64,000 nucleotides of DNA from Apoderus coryli (GCA_911728435.2 OU452212.1:8252563-8316562), one strand, 5' to 3'. Shown: positions 36,026 to 47,567, counted from the stretch's first letter. Numbers and translations: made by a program. Notes: generated from the letters alone by a model not told the origin.

Positions 36026-36782
36026 TATGTGGATATACTAGTATGACTTTTTGACATTAGTTAGTTTAGTTTTGAAGTTAATAAAATATTTTGAATAGAA
36101 AACATAACAGTTTCTTAGTGCTTGCATGATAGAGTCCTATGCCAAACAAAGTGTTCGAATACAATGATGTCAAATTTCGAACAAAATCAGAAGCGAAAAT
36201 AAGATTTCTCAATAGTTATCGTAGGCTCACGGTTACGAAATTGAAACTAACGCTCAATCGTCCCACTGGCGCAGCCGTATTGGATAGTCAAGACCATAAA
36301 CAGCTCGACAAGTTCGACACGGTTATACCTGGTCCTACCCTGACTCCTACGTTTTATAATTTTCATTAAACCTCTTAGTTGGTATATCTACTAATTCTTA
36401 GCAAACTTCATAAACCATCCCTTTCTAACAACATCCAAATTCCAACAGACTAATGGTGTGGAAGGTATTTTCGTAAATTGAGAACAACCGATTCGAAATA
36501 CACCTTCACGAACTACTCGTGCATAATGATAATATGATATTACAGACACGCACACGTAAATATATATGGTGTGTATTGGAATTAGAGAGCTACAGCTACA
36601 TGAAGCTAGAGCTAGGGAAGCAAGCTAGTAGATGTAACAACACAGCCCAAGAATATTAATTAAGTTAGTTAATTAGACGAACGAACTATTATTGGTGATA
36701 GGCGGGGAGGGTTGGCATTTAATGGCGTACACTAAAATTCCAAATTGGTCCCAAAGAGCTTTTATTACATGATTATACACAA
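36026..36782. other. Intron sequence with one unassigned frame
   Basis: A 76-codon frame at 36139-36369 (FEYNDVKFRTKSEAKIRFLN and on) could be derived from the same LTR element, but I do not recognise it. The rest is empty. Confidence 0.4.
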
Positions 36783-39700
36783 CTGAACTCTATTTATGCG
36801 TAATTTAAAAAGTAGAAGAAAGCAAGTTCATGAGAGAAATTACTAAAATATTCCAAAGCGTTAGAAGAAATATGCGTAAGCGATTTAGAGCATGAATAAT
36901 TGAAGCACAGGGCGATCATTTCCGAACTCTTCTTATGCGTAATTTAAAAATAAGACGGAAGCAACATGAATAAGATGCAAATATGCGAAAGTGTTATTGA
37001 GCATAAATAATTGAGACACAGAGCAATAATTTCTGAACTCTTATTATGCATAATTTAACAAAAAGACAAATTAAACATGAATAAGATGCAATATTCCGAA
37101 GCGTTAGAGAAAATATGCGTAAGCGATTTAGAGCATGAATCCTTGAAGCACAGGGCGACCATTTCTGAACGCTTATTATGCGTAATTTAAGAAGGAGAAG
37201 AAAACACTATGAATAAGATGCAAGTTCATGACAGAAAATACTCAAATATTCCGAAGCCTTAGACTAATATGCGTAAGCGATTTAGAGCATGAATAATTGA
37301 AGCACAAAGGCGATGATTTCTGAACTTTTATTATGCGTAATTTAAATAGAAAAGAGCAACATGAATAAGATGCAAGTTCGTAAGAGAAAATAATCAAATA
37401 TTCCAAAGCGTTAGAAGCAATACGCGAAAGCGATTTAGAGCATGAATAATTGAAGCACAGGGTCGATCATTTCTGAACTCTTATTATGCGTAATTTAAAA
37501 ATAAGAAGAAAGCAACATGAATAAGATGCAAGTTCATGAGATATTCCGAAGAGTTAAAACAAATATGCGCAAGTGATTTAGAGCATAAATAATTGAGGCA
37601 CAGAGCAATCATTTCTGAACTCTTATTATGCGTAATTTAACAAAAAGACAAATGAAACATGAATAAGATGCAATATTCCGAAGCGTTAGAATAAATATGC
37701 GTAAGTGATTTAGAGCATGAATCATTCAAGCACAGGGCGACCATTTCTTAACGCTTATTATGCGTAATTTAAGAAGGAAAAGAAAACACTATGAATAAGA
37801 TGCAAGTTCATGAGAGAAAATACTCAAATATGCCGATACGTTAGACTAATATGCGTAAGCGATTTAGAGCATGAATAATTGAAGCACAACGCGATCATTT
37901 CTGAACTTTTATTATGCGTATGTTAAATAGAAAAGAGCAACATGAATAAGATGCAAGTTCATAAGAGAAAATACTCAAATATTCCGAAGCGTTAGAAGAA
38001 ATATGCGAAATCGATTTAGAGCATGAATAATTGAAGCACAGGGCGATCATTTCTGAACTCTTATTATGTGTAATTTAACAAAAAGACAAATGAAACATGA
38101 TTAAGATGCAATATTCCGAAGCGTTAGAAAAAATATGCGTAAGCGATTTAGAGCATGAATCATTGAAGCACATGGCGACCATTTCTAAACGCTTATTATG
38201 CGTAATTTAAGAAGGAGAAGAAAACACTATGAATAAGATACATGTTCGTGAGAGAAAATACGCAAATATTCCGAAGACTTAGAAGAAATATGCGAAATCG
38301 ATTTAGAGCATGAATAATTGAAGCACAGGGCGATCATTTCTGAACTCTTATTATGCGTAATTTAACAAAAAGACAAATGAAACATGAATAAGATGCAATA
38401 TTCCGAAGCGTTAGAATAAATATGCGTAAGTGATTTAGAGCATGAATCATTCAAGCACAGGGCGACCATTTCTTAACGCTTATTATGCGTAATTTAAGAA
38501 GGAGAAGAAAACACTATGAATAAGATGCAAGTTCATGAGAGAAAATACTCAAATATGCCGATACGTTAGACTAATATGCGTAAGCGATTTAGAGCATGAA
38601 TAATTGAAGCACAACGCGATCATTTCTGAACTTTTATTATGCGTATGTTAAATAGAAAAGAGCAACATGAATAAGATGCAAGTTCATAAGAGAAAATACT
38701 CAAATATTCCGAAGCGTTAGAAGAAATATGCGAAATCGATTTAGAGCATGAATAATTGAAGCACAGGGCGATCATTTCTGAACTCTTATTATGCGTAATT
38801 TAACAAAAAGACAAATGAAACATGATTAAGATGCTATATTCCGAAGCGTTAGAAAAAATATGCGTAAGCGATTTAGAGCATGAATCATTGAAGCACATGG
38901 CGACCATTTCTGAACGCTTATTATGCGTAATTTAAGAAGGAGAAGAAAACACTATGAATAAGATACATGTTCGTGAGAGAAAATACGCAAATATTCCGAA
39001 GACTTAGAAGAAATATGCGAAATCGATTTAGAGCATGAATAATTGAAGCACAGGGCGATCATTTCTGAACTCTTATTATGCGTAATTTAACAAAAAGACA
39101 AATGAAACATGAATAAGATGCAATATTCCGAAGCGTTAGAATAAATATGCGTAAGTGATTTAGAGCATGAATCATTCAAGCACAGGGCGACCATTTCTTA
39201 ACGCTTATTATGCGTAATTTAAGAAGGAAAAGAAAACACTATGAATAAGATGCAAGTTCATGAGAGAAAATACTCAAATATGCCGATACGTTAGACTAAT
39301 ATGCGTAAGCGATTTAGAGCATGAATAATTGAAGCACAACGCGATCATTTCTGAACTTTTATTATGAGTATGTTAAATAGAAAAGAGCAACATGAATAAG
39401 ATGCAAGTTCATAAGAGAAAATACTCAAATATTCCGAAGCGTTAGAAGAAATATGCGAAATCGATTTAGAGCATGAATAATTGAAGCACAGGGCGATCAT
39501 TTCTGAACTCTTATTATGCGTAATTTAACAAAAAGACAAATGAAACATGATTAAGATGCAATATTCCGAAGCGTTAGAAAAAATATGCGTAAGCGATTTA
39601 GAGCATGAATCATTGAAGCACATGGCGACCATTTCTGAACGCTTATTATGCGTAATTTAAGAAGGAGAAGAAAACACTATGAATAAGATACATGTTCGTG

Positions 39701-40138
39701 AGAGAAAATACGCAAATATTCCGAAGACTTAGAAGAAATATGCGAAATAGATTTAGAGCATGAATCATTGAAGCACAGGGCGACCATTTCTGAATGCTTA
39801 TTATGCGCAATTTAAGAAGGAGAAGACAACACTATGAATAAGATGCAAGTTCATGAGAGAAAATACTCAAATATTCCGATACGTTAGACTAATATGCGTA
39901 AGCGATTTAGAGCATGAATAATTGAAGCCCAAGGGCGATCATTTCTGAACTTTTATTATGCGTAATTTAAATAGAAAAGAGCAACATGAATAAGATGCAA
40001 ATTCATGAAAGAAAATACTCAAATATTCCGAAGAGTATAAAAAATATATATGCGAAACCGACTTAGAGCATGAATAATTGAAGCACAGGGCGCTCATTTC
40101 TGAACTCTGAATTATGCGTAATTTAAAAAGAAGAAGAA

Positions 40139-40525
40139 CCCGGCAGCGGAACCGTATAAAAGTCGGGCCCTAGCAATAGAGTTCGTCGGGGCAACCCAAA
40201 AGGACCCGGAGACGCCGTCGGGAGATCCGGGAAGTTTTCTTTTCTGTATGAGCGTTCGAGTTCCATGGAATCCTCTATCAGGGAGATATGGTTTGGAACG
40301 CGAAGAGCACCGCAGTTGCCGCGGTATCTGGATCTTCCCCACGGACCTTGAAAATCCGGGAGAGGGCCACGTCGAGGTGTCGCGCCGGTTAGTACCCATA
40401 TCCGCAGCAGGAACCGCTTTGCTGCGAGGCCGGGATAAACACTGACTCACATACAGTTTCTTTGCGGATTCTGTGTGTGTGCGCGGTGTCCGGTGTTCTC
40501 TTCGACCGTCATTCAACGATCAGGT
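40139..40525 (+). mobile_element. GC-rich chimeric insert in the satellite, LTR- or SINE-like flanks
   Basis: The base composition changes sharply to GC-rich. From the left there is a segment with tataaaag (40155-40162) and agttcgtc about 25 bases further on, resembling a core promoter. A 28S rRNA fragment comes next, and then about 115 bases ending in a tgtgtgtgtgcgcggtg tract and cattcaacgatcagg. Satellite sequence resumes on the right with the same 70-base segment that ends on the left, including the rare gaattatgcg variant. It may be an LTR- or SINE-like element that captured rRNA. The class is inferred, not shown. Confidence 0.6.
40202..40410 (+). pseudogene. 28S rRNA fragment (about 210 bp)
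   Basis: The words ggacccggagacgccgtcgg, cttttctgtatgagcgttcg, gtttggaacgcgaagagcac, ccttgaaaatccgggagagg and gtacccatatccgcagcagg follow each other in the order and spacing of a conserved block of arthropod 28S rRNA. The match is from my knowledge of the rRNA; no alignment was run. Several core positions differ from what I expect (for example atatggtttgg, tatctgg, gtcgaggtg), so it is a diverged pseudo-copy. It is not part of an rRNA transcription unit. Confidence 0.88.
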
Positions 40526-40667
40526 CATGAATCATTGAAGCACAGGGCGATCATTTATGAACTCTGAATTATGCGTAATTTAAAAAGAAGAAGAAAGGAA
40601 CATAAAGATGCAAGTGCGATTTAGAGCATGAATAATTGAAGCGCAGAGAGATCATTTTCAGTATTCA

Positions 40668-41117
40668 ATTTATTTTAATATACCGTTTCTCTGTCTATTA
40701 CTATTTTAACACAATATTTTTTGTTTTTCGTCCATTTCAATGAAGCTAGCAATTTAGCATTCTATAGATAATCCCTTCAAATAGTATGCATGAAGAGTGT
40801 TAGTATTTTTGCCGGAATATCGGTATATCTACGTATACCTACCTATACCAGGATAAATAATCCTTTTAATAGGACAACGTTAAGCTCGTCGCCACAGGTG
40901 GTTAATTAAACAACACCCTCGCATAACTTGTCCAATGCAGGGTCAAATTTTACAAGGGCTTGAAAAAGTAGAGCAAATTTGTCCTGTTTTCACAGTAGTT
41001 GAGGGTCAACATTATTTGATTTTATAAATAACTAGAGCGGAGTCTCGATCTGAAAGCATATTTTTCTGATATAATAAACATTGAATTTATTTTAAACGCT
41101 TCAATATTTTTTTTCAG
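40668..41117. other. Intron sequence, nothing recognised
   Basis: It ends in a strong pyrimidine tract and acceptor (tttttttcag) for the next Nlg exon. Confidence 0.5.
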
Positions 41118-41269
41118 AGATTGGGAAGTGTTCGTGGTGAAGACTTACCATACGTCCTAGGTCTTCCATTAATTGGAGGTGGTACATTTTTTCCACACAA
41201 TTATAGCCATTTGGATATAGCAGTCTCGAGATTATTGATACATTATATCAGCAATTTTGTTAGGAAAGG
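41118..41269 (+). CDS. Nlg: Neuroligin exon with degenerate catalytic His region
   Basis: Residues 340-389 and two bases of Gly390. GSVRGEDLPYVLGLPLIGGG aligns with AHGDEVPYVFGIPMIG of vertebrate neuroligins and the MHG.E..FVFG motif of cholinesterases. The catalytic His position is Arg here (residue 345, bases 41133-41135). HNYSH offers an N-glycosylation sequon. LDIAVSRLLIHYISNFVRKG is the conserved helix that precedes GDPN. The entry is phase 0, and the donor gtaagt begins at 41270 (phase 2). Confidence 0.95.
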
Positions 41270-43313
41270 GTAAGTTCCAGAACATTTTTTGTCTTCTAAA
41301 AAAATCTAATAATCGACAAGAATTATGGAGATTTTGCTACAACTAACCTTCCTATAGTTCTGCATAAACTGCCACCAAACAACCGTGTATCGAAGTTTGT
41401 TCCCAATGCATGAACCTCCTATAATACCGACACGACCCCGAACGTGTCAAGCGTTCAACGTTGTGACATTTCATGCCACACGATGCTCCATCTCTCAATC
41501 TGTCCAACGTTGGTATGCTCCTAGCTATGATTGGTTCTTTTTAATTGTCGTTAAATGCAGAGACCGCAACGGTAAAGTAGACATATTGGAATGCCAAATG
41601 TGTCAACTTGTGTCATTTAAAAACAAAAAAGTTTGGCAGGAGAGCATATACTCGTTTTCGTAGAAGATTAGAGTTTTTTATTTTTGTTGCTTAAATTCTT
41701 ATTGATTCTATGTAGATCGAAACTATTTTTATATGGAATTATTGTAAATTTGTTTAGACATTTTTAATGAACTAGTGGACACCGATTTCTATTTAAAATT
41801 GAATTATTGAAAGCCAACACAGACGTTCGTTTTATTCGTTGTTTTCAAAACTCAAAAACCGTTTAAACTTCACATAAATCATGAAAACTTTGTCTAAAAT
41901 GTTGTATTTTAACCTTAACAGACACCACTGCACCACAATGCAATATTATTACAATAGTTAAGGTGTACTTACATATTCATATACTCGTCTACAAGTTTTG
42001 AGCACATTAATCATATCACGGGATATGTTTTAGAAAATAACCCAGTGGTATAGTCATGTTTGCTAGTTTTTGGTCAACAAACTCAAACAGGTAAAACAAC
42101 AAACTTAGTTATACGACAAATACAACATATTGTAACACGGAATGGTTTTGTTGTAAATGTTATTGTAACAGAAGTATGGAGAATATCGTAGACGATGGGT
42201 CACAAAAATAACTGCCAATGTGAGTTGAGTGCCAAGTTTGAGTAGTTTCAGATCAATAACTTTACTAGTTTTAATCATCGATCGATGGTCAAGAAGTATA
42301 CAATGCATTTTTCGAAAGATAAAGATTCTTATTAACAAACAAACATTGTAGTCAATAGTCCTCCTCAAATTTGCAATAACAATAAAAAATAGTGATCGAT
42401 TAGCCCTTTTTAACGCAACGTGTTCGTGAAAAACAAGCAGTTAGATATCTGAATCGCATGATTTATGGTGCTAAATTTCAAAATCAATATTAATATTTAG
42501 TTAGAAAATGGATGACGATATGCACGTACGAAAAGCCACAGATGTGTGACTATACCACAGTATAGGAAAAAGATACTTTTTTAGAATGAAAATATCATAA
42601 CGAAAAATGTTTAAAATTCATGCGGCATAAATGTCAAGAGTGTGGTTTGGTAAAATATGTTATTTAAATACATTGTTTCGACGTGATGCACAAAAAAAAA
42701 CACACATCATGGCATCGTAGATGTGACATGACATAAACGGCAGTTTTAACTATACAAATTGCCCGAAATCTCTGAAGCGATTGAGATATTGTGCACGTAT
42801 AGTATGTCTCTTAGAGCCAAGTTCACAATATTTATTAGGAGCTTCAAAGCTTTCTAACAATGTGATCTTGTGCTCATAACAGTTCACATTTTGTCATATT
42901 ATGTGAACGATAAAACTGAATATGAAAAGTATGCGCCGCGCCGTGTGGTATTATTAAAAACATAAAATATAGATAAATTCGTTTATTACAAAATATATCA
43001 TATAACAACTTAATAAGCGAGAGGTTCTTTATAGGATCCAATAAAGTCTATTAGTGCTTTAACGTTGTTATTGCTTATAGTTATTCTTTTTTTATGTGTC
43101 GATGCTGCTATCCACTGCCCACCCAATTCTTAACCTGAAGTCTCTCTTCCCTTCAAGACAGAGTAGAAAATAGTTTAATGATCTTAATTCAAGAACCACA
43201 CCCACTCGAAACAACGTTTTAATTTTTCGTTAAAAAAATACATTCAGCACATCTATCTTATAACTTATACAGTTTTTTATGTAAAATCCAGTGGCGTAGT
43301 TAGATTTTTGAAA
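41270..43313. other. Intron sequence, nothing firm
   Basis: A 92-codon frame at 41385-41663 has no recognised domain. A cagtggcgtag word is at 43291. No gene was seen. Confidence 0.4.
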
Positions 43314-43475
43314 TTAGCTGTCATTAAGTCTATAAAGGGCATCGGTTTCGTCAATCTCTTTCTGGCATTCTTCCTCCGAGTCGACAACGATTGATTCTAG
43401 ATCTGATGGCATACCTTGAATGTCCTCCATGAGTTCGTCATATGTCATTCCGATTACTTCAAATGGAAAATCCAT
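43314..43475 (-). pseudogene. Acidic 53-codon ORF, possibly a piggyBac transposase N-terminus
   Basis: From ATG at 43475-43473 to TAA at 43316-43314 the minus strand reads MDFPFEVIGMTYDELMEDIQ, GMPSDLESIVVDSEEECQKE and IDETDALYRLNDS. The composition is strongly acidic and codon use looks protein-like in otherwise AT-rich intron DNA. The MPSD.ES....SEEE pattern resembles the acidic N-termini of piggyBac-type transposases, but the match is short. No transposase core follows downstream. It could also be a host-derived fragment. Confidence 0.35.
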
Positions 43476-43560
43476 TTTAACTTAAAAAATAATTAAATGA
43501 TGTTATTAGAAACAAAATAAAGTACCACAACATTTTACAAAAAGTTTTGTTCAAAATAAG

Positions 43561-43836
43561 ATCGAATTCGTGGGTCATCCAGACCGTACAGCCCCGACAT
43601 GGCAATGAATGATTTCTTCTTTTTCGCACTAATTAAAGATAAACTGAGTGGGAAAGAATTTTCATCGCCTTCGGGCGGTTGAGGCCTTTGAAAACCATCT
43701 TCTAACTGGACAAAGTGCTTTGAAGGGTGGTATTATCGCATGCAAAACTTAATATTTTGAAAAGCAATGAAATATTTTTGATAAAATTAATTCGTTTGTT
43801 CTTTCTATTCTCAATACATAAAAAGCAACCCTCGTA
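43561..43836 (+). mobile_element. Mariner 3' end, second lineage
   Basis: After correction by eye for frameshifts, the + strand shows remnants of the GHP..SPDMA.NDFFFF block, IKDKLSGKEFSSP and KCFEGWYYRMQ, the C-terminal region of a mariner transposase. Several residues differ from the copies at 13684 and 26011. The right terminus aaaaagcaaccctcgta (43820-43836) is nearly the same as at 14217. The left part is absent. Confidence 0.8.
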
Positions 43837-44186
43837 TAAGACCCAAAGTTATATTTTTTTATATTTGAAATATAAATAATGCTTTCCACTCCTCAAAAAT
43901 ACATAACACTGCCCTGTATTTAGTTAATTTCTAGTTTTTAGTACGGTTTTTATTAAATATAGTTGGGATATCAAGAGGTTTATAAAAAAGACACACGGTA
44001 CAAAACGCTTAGTTTAAAATTCCGTTGAACAAAGCACTAATAAATCCCACACTTTAAATTTTACAATCTCGATATAACTGTATGTAGTAGCATCATACGA
44101 AAATAATAACGCAAAAACATTGAGCAGACACATCCTCCAAAAACACAAAATAAAAAATTGAATGAAACTTTAATCTGTTTTCGTAG
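43837..44186. other. Intron sequence, nothing recognised
   Basis: It ends in the acceptor ttttcgtag before the next exon. Confidence 0.45.
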
Positions 44187-44320
44187 AGATCCAAATGGAG
44201 CCGTTCCAAATGCATCTGCGTCCGAGGCCAAAAATTCACAAAAACAGGAGAACATCGATGGCATCAACACACCCTATTGGGACACATATGATACAATCAA
44301 TCAATTCTATCTGGAATTAG
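44187..44320 (+). CDS. Nlg: Neuroligin exon, GDPN loop
   Basis: Residues 390-434 and the first base of 435. It opens with GDPNGAVPNASASEAKNSQK, matching the FAKTGDPN step of vertebrate neuroligins, and continues INTPYWDTYDTINQFYLELG, the segment that in vertebrates reads VAWSKYNPKDQLYLHIGL. NAS is a sequon. The acceptor tcgtag (ends 44186) has a G before the tag but phase and homology support it. The donor gtgagt begins at 44321, phase 1. Confidence 0.93.
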
Positions 44321-44877
44321 GTGAGTTTCGAAGTGAGAGACTGTAAAATGAATTGGTTAATTGATTTTTTCGCAATGCGAATGTTGTGATTAGGAAAATC
44401 AAGTTCTAAAAATTATTCCTTATATTCGCTGAGTATATTTAAAAAGTAAATTCAGAAACAACCACCACTGAAAGTTTATTATCGCATTGCAGGAGGAGAA
44501 AAGAAAGAGAGTATAGAAGCACAAAGGGAGCAAATTTAATTTTTGAGTTGAGTTTCAAAACATTATGTAATTAACAAGAAGTTCGTTTATGTAGGTACTT
44601 TACAAAAAAAATATATCTGTATACAAAGTGGAGACAGATATACAGATCTTAAGTGGATTGTAAAGTAAAACTTTAAATGAAAATACGCGGCGCATAGGAC
44701 ACTAATCAAACTTTAATTAAACCACAAACTTTTAATCAAGCTTTTTATATTATTGGAAATACGGGACAACTTTAATTGTTTATAAAAGTTTTTTTAACTA
44801 AATTTCGAATAATACAGAGCGACTGATCTGACAAACTCAAACCTCAATCTCGTATACTTTATTTAAATAAACTGTTG
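44321..44877. other. Intron sequence, nothing recognised
   Basis: No supported feature was found. Confidence 0.4.
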
Positions 44878-47567
44878 GCATCGAGGGACGAATAGCTCTC
44901 CATATTTAAGAGTAAAAGTAATAATTTTATGACCTTTTTGTCATTTATCTAAATTTAATACATTTTTGTTTTGTTTTAGACATCAGCTATTTTTTTTAAA
45001 TGTCGGGTTTTGCTCGTTTTTCTTCTCTTTGGAGGCACTATTTATACGTACATATTTTATATTTCAGATCTTCTAGGCCAAGTTCTTGTACGCAAAATAA
45101 TTGATTTTTTTTAGTTTTATTATTTTGACCCTTTTTTTAGACTATTTTCGAACGCCTGTGTGAACTAATTCTTTAACGTAACATTTTTTAGGTTATATTC
45201 TATCACAACTATGAAAAATTATTCCATATTTCGAATAAGTTTAGGAAGTATATATTTTTTATGTTTTGACCCCTTTTCCACTATTTACGAACGCCTATGA
45301 AGGTAAGTTATATATGACACATTTTATAGGTTATATTCTATTAAATCTATAAATAATTAGTTAATATTTCTGCTATGTTTAAGAAGTACGTTTTTTTAAA
45401 ATATTTTTTACCCCATTTTACACTATTTTCGAACGCCAATGTGGTCTAATATTTTCTGTTCAATATTTTAGGTTATATTCAATTAAATGCGTAAAAAATA
45501 TGCAGTATTTTGGATAAGTTTAAGATCTATGAATTTTTTTAATTTTTGAACCCTCTTTTAAACCCCTTGCCTACGCTTAATGTTTCCCAAAATCTAATCA
45601 GCTCCTTGCCATGTCCTATAGTATTTTTGTACCAAATTTGGTTAAAATCTGTTAAGTGGTTTTTGCGTTTTCGTGCATACAGACAGACAGACAGACAGAC
45701 ATTTTTTTAAAACTACTTATTTATGTATAAAATGACCAAGAACAAGTATTTCCGGTGAAATAAAAAAAAAAAAAATTTTTAGCTCTCCATATCATATATG
45801 TAATATATGTATATATGGAGACTATTAGTTTCATGAAAAAAAAAAATTTTTGAATTTCACCGGAAATACCACAGATCTAGGAAGGGAGTTTCTAGATCTG
45901 TGGGAAATACTTCTTTTTGGTCATTTTATACATAAATAAGTAGTTTTAAAAAAATGTCTGTCTGTCTGTCTGTCTGTATGCACGAAAACGCAAAAACCAC
46001 TTAACAGATTTTAACCAAATTTGGCACAAAAATACTATAGGACATGGCAAGGAGCTGATTAGATTTTGGGAAACATTAAGCGTAGGCAAGGGGTTTAAAA
46101 GAGGGTTCAAAAATTAAAAAAATTCATAGATCTTAAACTTATCCAAAATACTGCATATTTTTTACGCATTTAATTGAATATAACCTAAAATATTGAACAT
46201 AAAATATTAGACCACATTGGCGTTCGAAAATAGTGTAAAATGGGGTAAAAAAGATTAAAAAAAAACGTATTTCTTAAAAATAGCAGAAATATTAACTAGT
46301 TATTGATAGTTTTGATAGAATATAACCTATAAAATGTGTCATGAATAACTTACTTTCATAGGCGTTCGTAAATAGTGGAAAAGGGGTCAAAACATAAAAA
46401 ATATATATTTCCTAAACTTATTCGAAATATGGAATAATTTTTCATAGTTGTGATACAATATAAGCTAAAAAATATTCCATAAAAGAATTGGTTCACAAAG
46501 GCGTTCGAAAATAGTTTAAAAAAAGGGTCAAAAACGAAAAAAAAAACGTTTCCCAAATATACCAGAAAAATTGGCTAATTATATATAGCTTTGATATAAG
46601 ATAACCTAAAAAATGCAGCATAAAATTTTTATTCACATAGGCGTTCGTAAATAGTAGAAAAAGGGGAAAAATAAAAAAAAAATAAAATGTAAAAAATTTT
46701 ATATTTAACTAGATGAATTGGTGTTAAAAATACACGACAAAAATTAATGTACCATAGGCGTCCGTAAAAATTCTATAAAAGGGTCAGAAAAAATTTGTAT
46801 CCGTGATAACTCAAAAACCACTTAACGGATTTTAACCACATTTGGTACGAAAATACTACAGGCTATTTATAGGTGGTGATTAACATTGAGCGTAGGCAAG
46901 GGGTTTAAAAGAGGGTTCAAAAATTAAAAAAATTATAGTTCTTAAACTTATCCGAAATATTGAATAATTTTTTATAGGTGTGATAGAATATAACCTAAAA
47001 AATGTTACATAAAAGAATTAGTTCACACAGGCGTTCGAAAATAGTCTTAAAAAAAAGAGTCAAAAACGAAAAAAAAATGTTTCCCAAATATACCAGAAAA
47101 ATTGGCTAATTTATATATAGCTTTCATATAAGATAACCTAAAAAATGCAGCATAAAATTTTTCAAAAACCACTTAACGGAGAACCTACAACATGCAGCAT
47201 AACAATTTTGTTTACATAGGCGTTCGTAAATAGTAGAAAAGGGGGCAAAATAAATTTTATAATAAAACTAAAAAAAAATCAATTATTTTGCGTACAAGAA
47301 TTTGGCCTAGATCTGAAATATAAAATATCTGCGTATAAATAGTGCCTCCAAAGAGAAGAAAAAGGCACAAAACCCGATACAAAAAAAAAATAGCTGATGT
47401 CTAAAACAAAACAAAAATTTAGATAAATGACAAAAATGTCATAAAATTATTACTTTTACACTTAAATATGGAGAGCTATTCGTGCCTCGAGGGCAACAGC
47501 TAGTTTTTCATGAAACTAATATATACATATATTACATAATATATGATATGGAGAGCTAAAAATGTTA
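44878..47567. repeat. 2.7-kb imperfect palindrome with tandem subrepeats
   Basis: The left arm (about 44878-45775) is the inverted copy of parts of the right arm (about 45843-47495). Paired words include cgagggacgaatagctctcc with its complement at about 47468, cagacagacagaca (45680-45700) with tgtctgtctgtctg (45956-45977), and cttaatgtttcccaaaatct with its complement near 46065. Both arms carry subrepeats of about 140 bp marked by cgaacgcc (45149, 45288, 45430) or ggcgttcg (46220, 46363, 46501, 46639). The right arm is longer because of internal duplication near 46800-47290. The segment 45776-45842 recurs inverted at 47506-47567. It has no coding capacity. Confidence 0.9.

Larger units (their letters stand above)
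36783..40667. repeat. Satellite array with a 725-bp five-monomer higher-order repeat
   Basis: Monomers of about 132-155 bp share gatttagagcatgaat, ttgaagcaca, catttctgaac and ttattatgcgtaattt. Monomer starts at 37707, 37861, 38013, 38145, 38300 and 38432 give lengths of 154, 152, 132, 155 and 132, which sum to 725. The spacer acaaaaagac recurs at 37640, 38365 and 39090, and another at 38078, 38803 and 39528, all exactly 725 apart. About three near-identical higher-order units occupy about 37500-39790, flanked by more diverged monomers. An insert at 40139-40525 interrupts the array near its right edge. There is no coding capacity. The array lies in an Nlg intron. Confidence 0.95.

Noticed and set aside
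40112..40516. 134-codon minus-strand protein
   Set aside because: The frame is the antisense of the 28S-bearing insert and has no domain.
36783..40667. CRISPR array or regulatory repeat cluster
   Set aside because: The repeats are long monomers of 132-155 bp with no unique spacers and no associated genes, in an animal gene intron. It is satellite DNA.
45776..47567. Viral or polydnavirus-derived segment
   Set aside because: No coding sequence or viral motif was seen. The structure is explained by inverted and tandem repeats.
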